Shown piece by piece: positions 58,048 to 64,000 of a DNA stretch of 64,000 bases. Source of the DNA: Nocardiopsis terrae. Lineage in GTDB: Bacteria; Actinomycetota; Actinomycetes; Streptosporangiales; Streptosporangiaceae. Under the pieces are notes generated by a model, which searched no databases, had not been told where the DNA came from, and worked only from the letters and a program-made list of their open reading frames with translations. Numbering within the stretch: position 1 is the stretch's first letter; each line of letters starts with the position of its first letter. The position numbers and the translations under genes are program-made. The stretch is taken from positions 1 through 64,000 of the forward strand of contig NZ_BMXJ01000011.1 of NCBI RefSeq assembly GCF_014651695.1, in the 5' to 3' direction.

Positions 58048-58083
58048 ACGGGGCTTCGTGGGTTCAAATCCCACACCCTCCGC
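58048..58083 (+). repeat. attR core repeat
   Basis: An identical 36-base copy of the tRNA-Ser 3' end. The chromosomal sequence after it contains the original tRNA terminator. Confidence 0.95.
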
Positions 58084-58098
58084 GGTAGAGGTACACGT

Positions 58099-58133
58099 CG
58101 AAGGCCGCCCACGGGATTCGTGGGCGGCCTTCG
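58099..58133 (+). terminator. Displaced tRNA-Ser terminator
   Basis: A 15-bp perfect stem (58099-58113 / 58119-58133) with loop GGATT lies 15 bases after attR. Before insertion it would have followed the tRNA directly. Confidence 0.8.
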
Positions 58134-58254
58134 GTGTCTCCAGGGACCCGCCACGCGCCCGTGTGCGGGAGCCAGCCTGGCACCGGCGGCAGGAGGCCCC
58201 TCCGGTTAGCCTGGACCGCCCTGGAACCCAACACAGAGCGGACGCCCCCACCGC

Positions 58255-58518
58255 ATGGCCCCGGCCTCCCCCAGTCCCCCTCGACCCTGGTGCCTGGTCG
58301 TCAGCGCCGCCGTCACCGTGCTCGGCGCCCTCTGGCTCGTCTACGGACGGAACCTCAGCGGATGGTGGGCGTTCGGCGCCTGGGACCTCTTCGTCACCTG
58401 GCTGCTCTGTCTGCTCCTGGCCGCCTGCGCCTACGTGCAGGGGCGGGTCCTGTACTTCCAGGACCGAAAGGACACAGGGGGGCGGGCCCGGCGGGCCCGC
58501 CCCCCTGATCCGCGCTAG
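58255..58518 (+). CDS. Small two-helix membrane protein
   Basis: This 87-aa protein has two hydrophobic helices (WCLVVSAAVTVLGALWLVYG and LFVTWLLCLLLAACAYVQG) joined by a short Trp-rich loop, with a basic Arg-rich tail. I recognise no family. ATG 58255 lacks a ribosome site, so the start is tentative. The 3' end overlaps the stop of the convergent Usp gene by 4 bases. Confidence 0.55.
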   Translation: MAPASPSPPRPWCLVVSAAVTVLGALWLVYGRNLSGWWAFGAWDLFVTWLLCLLLAACAYVQGRVLYFQDRKDTGGRARRARPPDPR

Positions 58519-59432
58519 TCGTCCTCGTCGGCGTGCCTGGGGAGCACCACCACCGGGACCTTCGACCGGTGCAGCACCCCCTGGCTCACCGAACCCAGCA
58601 GCAGGCCCCGCACGGTGCCCCTGCCCCGGGAACCCACGACGACGGCGTCCGCCTCGGCCGAGGCCTCCAGAAGGGCGTCCACCGGGTTGGACTGGGTCCG
58701 TACGACGGAGACCTCGACGTTGGTGTCCTCGCGCTGGTCGTCCATGACGTCCGCCAGCAGCTCCGCGACCAAATGCTCGGACTGCTGATCGAACAGGGTC
58801 TCCTGCGGCTGGTAACCCGCGGCGGCCATCGCAAGCGGGTCGTACGGGTACGGCACCTCCCAGCTGTTGACCACCACGACCTCGCCCTCGGTCTCCGCGG
58901 CCATGTCCACGGCCAGCCCCAGGGCGCGTCGGGAGTTCCTGGAGGCGTCCACTCCGACGACGATCCGGTCCAGCTTGGTGGTGGCCGGTTTGCCGCTGTC
59001 GTCGGACGGGACCACCACGACCGGGCACGGAGCCTGGGCCCCCACCCGAACGCTGACGGAGCCCACGAACATCGACGCGACGGCGCCCAGGCCCCGGGTG
59101 CCCAGCACGATCAGGTCGCCGGGATGGCTCTGCCGGATCAGCGCCAGAGGTGCTTCCTCCAGCGCGGTCACCGACTCGATCTCCACCTCCGGCCGGACGC
59201 TGCGGGCGTGTTCGACGGCGTTGGCGAGAACGGCGGTGGCCTGGCCCGACATCTCCTCGGACGGCTCGAACCGGGACGGTCCCCCGTAGGCGGACACGAT
59301 CAGCGGCATACCCAGAGCGTGCACGATGTGCAGCGGGACGCCGCGGCGCGCGGCCTCCGCCGCCGCCCACTCCAGGGCCGCCCCGGAGTGGTCCGATCCG
59401 TCCGTTCCCACTACCACTTTGCTGTTTGCCAT
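58515..59432 (-). CDS. Universal stress protein with two Usp domains
   Basis: This 305-aa tandem-UspA protein starts with KVVVGTDGSDHSGAALEWAA and holds the ATP-binding G-2x-G-9x-G-S/T in GTRGLGAVASMFVGSVS; domain 2 starts DRIVVGVDASRNSRRALGLA with GSRGRGTVRGLLLGSVS. Both domains look ATP-competent. Actinobacterial homologues act in dormancy, hypoxia and stress. ATG 59432 has AAGGGGG upstream. A second Usp gene lies 98 bases upstream on the same strand. Confidence 0.9.
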   Translation of the reverse strand: MANSKVVVGTDGSDHSGAALEWAAAEAARRGVPLHIVHALGMPLIVSAYGGPSRFEPSEEMSGQATAVLANAVEHARSVRPEVEIESVTALEEAPLALIRQSHPGDLIVLGTRGLGAVASMFVGSVSVRVGAQAPCPVVVVPSDDSGKPATTKLDRIVVGVDASRNSRRALGLAVDMAAETEGEVVVVNSWEVPYPYDPLAMAAAGYQPQETLFDQQSEHLVAELLADVMDDQREDTNVEVSVVRTQSNPVDALLEASAEADAVVVGSRGRGTVRGLLLGSVSQGVLHRSKVPVVVLPRHADEDD

Positions 59433-59530
59433 GGTTCCCCCTTTAGGCGCTGCCCACCATCCTCACCGAGTACAGCAGGATCATGCGGGACCGGCACAGG
59501 GCAGAAAGCCCTTCGAACGTGCGCCCCTGG

Positions 59531-60457
59531 TCATCGGTCTGTCTCGTCGGAGTGCGGAGGCAGCACCGCGACCGGGCCCCGTGCGTCGTGCAGCACCCCC
59601 TGGCTGGTCGACCCCAGCACCAGCCCCCGGACGCCGCCGCGCCCCCGGGAGCCCACCACGATCAGGTCGGCGTCCTCCCCCGCCCTGAGCAGGGCCTGCG
59701 CCGGGTCGGCCTGCATCCGGACGGCGGTGATGTCCAGGGCCTCGGTCCGGTCGTCGACCACCTCGGCCAACACCCCGGCGACGATCTCCTCCGACTGGCG
59801 GTCGAACACCTCCTCGTGCAGTGACTGGGCGTCTGCGGCCAGCGACGCCGAATCCTCCGGCAGCGGCACCTCCCAGCTGTTGACCACCACCACCGACGAA
59901 TCCGTGACCAGCGCGTGGTCCAGGGCGAAACGCAGGGCCCTCCGGGAGGAGTCGGAGCCGTCCACACCGACGACCACCTTCCCCCTGTGCCGGTCCCGCC
60001 CGTCCGGTTCGGGCACCACGACCACCGGGCAGGGCGCGTGTGCGGAGGTCCGCACGCTCACCGAGCCGAGCACGATCGCCCGGACCGCCCCCAGCCCGCG
60101 CGAGCCGACGACGATGACGTCCCCGTGCCCGGCCTCGTTGAGCAGGACCTCCGGTGCGTCCTCCACTCCCAGCACGGTCGCCACGTCCAGGTCCGGACGG
60201 GCCCCGCGGGCGTACTCGGCGCTCTCGGCGAGCAGTGCCTGCCCGGCCTCCCGGACCGCCTCGACGGCGCTGTGCCGCTCCACCCCGCCGGCGCCGGGGA
60301 GGGTCCCCACCACCGTCGGCACCCCGAGACCGTGCACGATCCTGAGCTGTTCCCGGCGCCTGGCGGCGGCCTCCGCCGCCCAGACCAGGGCCTCGTGGGC
60401 GGCGGGTGAACCGTCCACCCCCACGATGACCGCCGGCGGGCGTTCCTGTGCGTTCAT
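59531..60457 (-). CDS. Universal stress protein with two Usp domains (paralogue)
   Basis: This 308-aa paralogue of the next gene has domain 1 VIVGVDGSPAAHEALVWAAEA with GSRGLGAVRAIVLGSVS, and domain 2 KVVVGVDGSDSSRRALRFAL with GSRGRGGVRGLVLGSTS. ATP motifs are complete in both. ATG 60457 has GAGGTGGAC just before it; the longer open frame upstream is spurious. The tandem pair probably arose by duplication. Confidence 0.9.
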   Translation of the reverse strand: MNAQERPPAVIVGVDGSPAAHEALVWAAEAAARRREQLRIVHGLGVPTVVGTLPGAGGVERHSAVEAVREAGQALLAESAEYARGARPDLDVATVLGVEDAPEVLLNEAGHGDVIVVGSRGLGAVRAIVLGSVSVRTSAHAPCPVVVVPEPDGRDRHRGKVVVGVDGSDSSRRALRFALDHALVTDSSVVVVNSWEVPLPEDSASLAADAQSLHEEVFDRQSEEIVAGVLAEVVDDRTEALDITAVRMQADPAQALLRAGEDADLIVVGSRGRGGVRGLVLGSTSQGVLHDARGPVAVLPPHSDETDR

Positions 60458-60546
60458 GTCCACCTCTTCCACTCCCCTCCATTCTCGGGACCGTGCGGTG
60501 GGAAACCACCGAGGGGGCGGTCCGCGCGTTGTCGGGGCCCCACCGG

Positions 60547-62385
60547 TCACGGTTGGCGGGCGAAGGCCTCCCCCACGCTCGCGGCCAACTGGAGGTAGGC
60601 GTCCTTGGTGGCGGGGGCGAGCTGCTCCAGGTCCACTTCGGCTCCCTCCTCCAGGTGCCCGTCCCAGGGGACCCGAACCACGGACCGGCACCTCCCGGCG
60701 AAGTGCTCCTCGAGCCGGTTCAGGTCGACGCTGCTCTTGCTGTTGGAGCGCACCATGGAGAGCACCACGGCCGCGCCCCGGACCAGGTCCCCGTGCCCGT
60801 GGGCCTCCAGCCAGTCGAGGGTCGCGCTGGCGCTGCGGGCGCCGTCCACGGAGGCCGAGCTCACCAGCACCACCTGGTCGGCGAGGCCGAGCACCCCGCG
60901 CATGGCCGCGTGCAGGAGCCCCGTCCCGCAGTCGGTGATGCAGATGGAGTAGAAGTGCTCGACGATCCGGGCCACCTCGCGGTAGTCGGCGTCGCTGAAG
61001 GCCTCCGAGACCGCCGGGTCGCGGTCGGAGGCGAGGATCTCCAGGCGGCTGGGCGCCTGGGAGGTGAACCCGCGGATGTCGGCGTAGCGGGAGACCAGGT
61101 GGCGTTCGTTGAGCAGGTCCCGGATGGTGGCCGCGGTCTCCAGGCGCACCTTGTCCGAGAGCGTGCCCCGGTCGGGGTTGGCGTCGACCGCGAGTACCCG
61201 GTCACCGCGCAGGGAGGCCAGGGTGGAGCCCAGGGCGACCGTGGTGGTGGTTTTGCCGACCCCGCCCTTGAGGCTGAGCACGGCCACCCGGTGGTGCCCC
61301 GTGGCGACCGGGGTACAGGCCCGGGCGACGAGCTCCCGCTGGCGCAGCACCCGCGGGGACTCACCCGGGTTGATCAGGCCGAGGCTGGCGGTGTGCACGG
61401 CCCTGCGCCACCCCCCGCCGGGGCCCTGGCGGCGGTTGCGGACCAGGGTGGCGGCGTTGAGCGAGTCGGAGGTCTCCCCGTGGTTCGGGTCCTGGCGGCG
61501 GGCGGGGGCCTGCCCCGGACCGGCCCACGGTGCGGGGTCCGGCCCGGGGTCGCGCGGTCCGGTCAGGGACGGCGGCGGGCTCGGCCGGGAGGACGGCGGT
61601 TCGGTCCGTTCGGCCGTGGCCGGTTCCGGGGCCGGAGCGTTCACGGGGGTGTTCCGGAACCCGGATGCGTCGGGGGCCCCTGCGCCCGTGCCCCCCGGCG
61701 CGACCCCGCGCCAGGGGGTGGCCTCCGGTCCCGGGCGTTCGGGGCCCGGTTCTCCGAGGGCCGGCCTCTCGGGTCCCGGGTGTTCGGTCTCCAGCGGGGG
61801 CAGTTGTTCGGGTTCGGGGACGTCCGGGTCGCTGCGCAGCTTCCGGGGCCCCAGGGGGTCCTGTTCACCGCGGTCCGCTCCTCCGGGGCGGGCGGGCCGA
61901 ACCGGCCTGCCGTCCCGCCACGGAACGGCGGGCCGGTTCGGACGGTTCCGGACGCCCGGCATCAGCCGGAGCGTGCTGCTCCGCGTCTCCTCGGGGTCGT
62001 CCGGGGCCTCCTCGCCGGCCTGTTCGTCCCCGGCCTCCTCCGCACCGTCCCCGGCGGCCTCCGTGGCCTCGGGGACCTCGGGGTCCTCCGGGGCTTCGGG
62101 GTCCTCCTCGGGCGCGGGCGCCGGGAAAGCGGCCCCCGGCGACGGGGGCGGGGCGTCCTCCGGCAGCCGGGCGTAGGGGGGCGGGGGCGGAGCCGCGCCC
62201 TCGAACCCGCCGAACCACTGTTCCCTGGGGCTGGGCGAGGACACGGCCGGGTCCGGGACGGCCCCGGCCGACGGCTCACCGGGCCCCTCCGGGGCGTCCG
62301 TGTCGTCCGTCCGCCGCCAGATCGGCTCCGTGCGCTCGTGCGGCTCCGGCTCGGCGCCTGACCCGTTCTGCTCGTGCTGTGCCAC
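60547..62385 (-). CDS. MinD/ParA-like ATPase with long disordered N terminus
   Basis: In this 612-aa protein residues 1-330 are Pro/Gly/Glu-rich and probably disordered; 350-612 is a MinD/ParA-type ATPase with VLSLKGGVGKTTTTVALG as deviant Walker A, VLAVDANPDRGTLSD, and a switch region YSICITDCGTGLLHAAM. The layout resembles EspI-type ATPases of type VII secretion loci, but no ESX genes are visible here. It may organise membrane or septal complexes. GTG 62385 has AGGAGAG upstream. The disordered part is the most repetitive coding sequence in the window. Confidence 0.8.
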   Translation of the reverse strand: MAQHEQNGSGAEPEPHERTEPIWRRTDDTDAPEGPGEPSAGAVPDPAVSSPSPREQWFGGFEGAAPPPPPYARLPEDAPPPSPGAAFPAPAPEEDPEAPEDPEVPEATEAAGDGAEEAGDEQAGEEAPDDPEETRSSTLRLMPGVRNRPNRPAVPWRDGRPVRPARPGGADRGEQDPLGPRKLRSDPDVPEPEQLPPLETEHPGPERPALGEPGPERPGPEATPWRGVAPGGTGAGAPDASGFRNTPVNAPAPEPATAERTEPPSSRPSPPPSLTGPRDPGPDPAPWAGPGQAPARRQDPNHGETSDSLNAATLVRNRRQGPGGGWRRAVHTASLGLINPGESPRVLRQRELVARACTPVATGHHRVAVLSLKGGVGKTTTTVALGSTLASLRGDRVLAVDANPDRGTLSDKVRLETAATIRDLLNERHLVSRYADIRGFTSQAPSRLEILASDRDPAVSEAFSDADYREVARIVEHFYSICITDCGTGLLHAAMRGVLGLADQVVLVSSASVDGARSASATLDWLEAHGHGDLVRGAAVVLSMVRSNSKSSVDLNRLEEHFAGRCRSVVRVPWDGHLEEGAEVDLEQLAPATKDAYLQLAASVGEAFARQP

Positions 62386-62581
62386 CGGGGCTCTCCTGCG
62401 TCAAGGGGGTCTGCTGTGGAGGAAGGGCCCTCCCGTAGGGGAGCGTCGGGTACGGCCCTCGGGTGTTCTCTTACCCGCACAGACACAGCAAAGCATCCTT
62501 CCGGGCCCGCCGACCAGAGATCCGGCGCCCCGCCCAGAGGTCGGGTGCCGCCCGGCTGCGCGGCTGGGTACTGTCGGCCAC

Positions 62582-63556
62582 ATGCACGCGATCCGAATCA
62601 CCGAACCGGGCGGGCCAGAGGTCCTGTCCTGGTCCGAGGTCCCCGAACCGTCCCTGCAGCAGGGCGAGGTCCTGGTGGAGGTGGCAGCCACCGCCGTCAA
62701 CCGGGCCGACGTGGCCCAGCGGCAGGGCAACTACCCTCCGCCTCCCGGCGCCTCCGAGTACCCGGGCCTGGAGTGCTCGGGCACCGTCCTGGAACTGGGA
62801 CCGGGGACGGAGGGCTCCGGATGGTCCGTGGGGGACCAGGTCTGCGCCCTGCTGACCGGGGGCGGTTACTCGGAGCGGGTGGCCGTGCCGGTCGGCCAGC
62901 TCCTGCCGGTCCCGCGCGGGGTCGGCCTGGCGGAGGCGGCGGCCCTGCCCGAGGTGGCCTGCACCGTGTGGTCCAACCTGGTGATGGTCGGCGGCCTGCG
63001 CTCCGGGCAGACCGTCCTGGTCCACGGCGGCGGCAGCGGCATCGGTACGTTCGCCGTCCAGTTCGCCCGGGCCCTGGGCGCCCGGGTGGCCGTCACCGCG
63101 GGCAGCGCGGAGAAGCTGGAGCGCTGCCGTGAGCTGGGCGCCGAGATCACCGTGAACTACCGGACCGAGGACTTCACCGAGCGCCTGCGGGCCGAGGGCG
63201 GCGCCGACCTGATCCTCGACATCATGGGCGGCTCCTACCTGGACGCGAACCTGCGTTCGCTGACGGCGAACGGGCGCCTGGTGATCATCGGCCTGATGGG
63301 CGGGCGCAGGACGGAGATCGATCTGGGCCGCATGCTGGCCAAACGGCTCTCCGTCCAGGCGACCACGCTGCGCTCCCGTCCGGCCGCGGAGAAAGCGGCC
63401 ATCGTCTCGGGAGTACTGGAGGAGGTCTGGCCGTTGGTAGAAGAAGGAGCCATCCGCCCCGTCGTGGACCGCACCCTGCCCCTGGGGGACGCGGCGGAGG
63501 CGCATCGTGTCATGGAGTCGAGCGCGCACACCGGCAAGATCCTTCTCACCCGTTGA
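62582..63556 (+). CDS. NAD(P)H:quinone oxidoreductase, PIG3-type
   Basis: This 324-aa zinc-independent medium-chain dehydrogenase has VNRADVAQRQGNYPPPPGASEYPGLECSG (substrate entry), an NADPH-binding GGGSGIGTFAVQFARALGARV (variant of AxxGxxG), and DLILDIMGGSYLDANLRSL, as in the PIG3/QorA subfamily. It reduces quinones by one or two electrons. It corresponds in order to Rv3777 upstream of Rv3780. ATG 62582 is chosen over earlier in-frame starts because family members begin MxAIxIxxPGGPEVL. Confidence 0.88.
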   Translation: MHAIRITEPGGPEVLSWSEVPEPSLQQGEVLVEVAATAVNRADVAQRQGNYPPPPGASEYPGLECSGTVLELGPGTEGSGWSVGDQVCALLTGGGYSERVAVPVGQLLPVPRGVGLAEAAALPEVACTVWSNLVMVGGLRSGQTVLVHGGGSGIGTFAVQFARALGARVAVTAGSAEKLERCRELGAEITVNYRTEDFTERLRAEGGADLILDIMGGSYLDANLRSLTANGRLVIIGLMGGRRTEIDLGRMLAKRLSVQATTLRSRPAAEKAAIVSGVLEEVWPLVEEGAIRPVVDRTLPLGDAAEAHRVMESSAHTGKILLTR

Positions 63557-63589
63557 CAGCGTGCCGAACAGAGCCGAGCTAGGGAATCG

Positions 63590-64000
63590 ATGAGCAACGC
63601 AGACAACCAGGAGGACCCGGAGGTCATGGTCGTCGGAACCGACGAGGACCACGGATCCGGGGGCGAGGACGGTTCGGGGGAACCGCGCTCGCTCACCGAC
63701 ATGGTGGAGCAGCCCGCCAAGGTGATGCGGATCGGCAGCATGATCCGCCAACTGCTGGACGAGGTGAAGGCGGCCCCGCTGGACGAGGCCAGCCGCGCCC
63801 GGCTGAAGGAGATCCACACCTCCTCGATCAAGGAGCTCGAGGACGGCCTCGCGCCCGAGCTCATCGAGGAGCTGGACCGGCTGACCCTTCCGTTCGCCGA
63901 CGGTTCGGCGCCCAGCGACGCCGAGCTGCGGATCGCCCAGGCCCAGTTGGTGGGCTGGTTGGAGGGCCTCTTCCACGGCATCCAGACCACTCTGTTCGCC
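63590..64000 (+). CDS. bpa: Bacterial proteasome activator Bpa (partial, cut by window edge)
   Basis: The first 137 codons are visible, in frame to the last base. The N terminus is acidic and disordered (MSNADNQEDPEVMVVGTDED), followed by the four-helix core: RSLTDMVEQPAKVMRIGSMI, RARLKEIHTSSIKELEDGLAP, LTLPFADGSAPSDAELRIA and QLVGWLEGLFHGIQTTLFA. Bpa forms a ring on the 20S proteasome and promotes ATP-independent degradation. The C-terminal proteasome-docking GQYL-type tail is outside the window. AGGGA lies before the ATG. Confidence 0.9.
   Translation, partial: MSNADNQEDPEVMVVGTDEDHGSGGEDGSGEPRSLTDMVEQPAKVMRIGSMIRQLLDEVKAAPLDEASRARLKEIHTSSIKELEDGLAPELIEELDRLTLPFADGSAPSDAELRIAQAQLVGWLEGLFHGIQTTLFA

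Larger units (their letters stand above)
46875..58083. mobile_element. pSAM2-type actinomycete integrative and conjugative element (AICE)
   Basis: This element of about 11.2 kb is bounded by identical 36-base repeats, with the complete tRNA-Ser on the left and only its 3' end on the right. The gene content follows pSAM2: pra, FtsK/TraB translocase, repSA, xis, int in one direction, plus GntR/HutC regulators and a Nudix gene. Transfer is predicted as double-stranded DNA by the TraB-like pump. The core genes appear intact, so it may still excise. The right third (54,500-57,000) is richer in A/T and carries variable cargo. Confidence 0.93.

Overview
The window is very GC-rich chromosomal DNA from a filamentous actinomycete. 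A Nocardiopsis-like organism (Streptosporangiales) is the best guess, but the genus is inferred. The basis is codon bias, frequent GTG/TTG starts with AGGAGG-type ribosome sites, a bldG/anti-sigma pair, the actinobacterial 'helicase/secretion neighbourhood' tad locus, and gene order shared with Streptomyces (nth-crp) and with Mycobacterium tuberculosis (Rv3671c to Rv3683, then Rv3777/Rv3780-like genes).

Left part (1-18,000). This holds a SixA-like phosphatase, the proton-pumping pyrophosphatase hppA, a holin-like membrane protein followed by an unusual alpha/beta-hydrolase-DUF309 fusion, acetyl-CoA synthetase and a Fic-like protein. Next is a Tad/Flp pilus locus split into two converging halves (cpaE-tadA-tadB-tadC on +, pilin-tadE-tadE-like on -), with a perfect 60-bp palindrome between them. 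A DEAH helicase of the same conserved neighbourhood follows.

Middle part (18,000-46,900). BldG and its kinase-like partner lead into a block matching the mycobacterial order marP, CoA-Nudix, nth, crp, metallo-beta-lactamase-fold hydrolase, RidA-like, DUF4177, two Get3/ArsA-like ATPases, class A PBP with PASTA, and metallophosphoesterase. The WhiB4/WblA gene normally found before the PBP is not there. Then come tRNA-Pro(CGG), a divergent DUF2975/CAAX-protease pair with twin palindromic operators, two secreted or membrane paralogues, a chitin-type LPMO, an MpaB-family oxygenase, a 995-aa SARP-NB-ARC-TPR regulator with a 56-aa peptide gene upstream, a Nudix protein, a membrane protein, a DUF2786 protein, and a second sliding-clamp gene next to a small cluster of DnaA boxes. 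A thioesterase and tRNA-Ser(TGA) close this part.

Mobile element (46,875-58,083). An approximately 11.2-kb pSAM2-type actinomycete integrative and conjugative element sits in the 3' end of tRNA-Ser(TGA), bounded by identical 36-bp att repeats. It carries integrase, excisionase, RepSA initiator, an FtsK/TraB-type DNA pump, a Pra-like activator, two GntR/HutC regulators each with its own recognisable operator family, several small unknown genes, a Nudix protein resembling the pSAM2 immunity factor Pif, and an AT-rich cargo gene with a HEPN-like R-x4-H motif that is a candidate defence gene.

Right flank (58,084-64,000). The original tRNA terminator reappears, followed by a small membrane protein, two tandem universal stress proteins, a MinD/ParA-like ATPase with a long disordered N terminus, an NADPH:quinone oxidoreductase, and the start of the bacterial proteasome activator gene, cut by the window edge.
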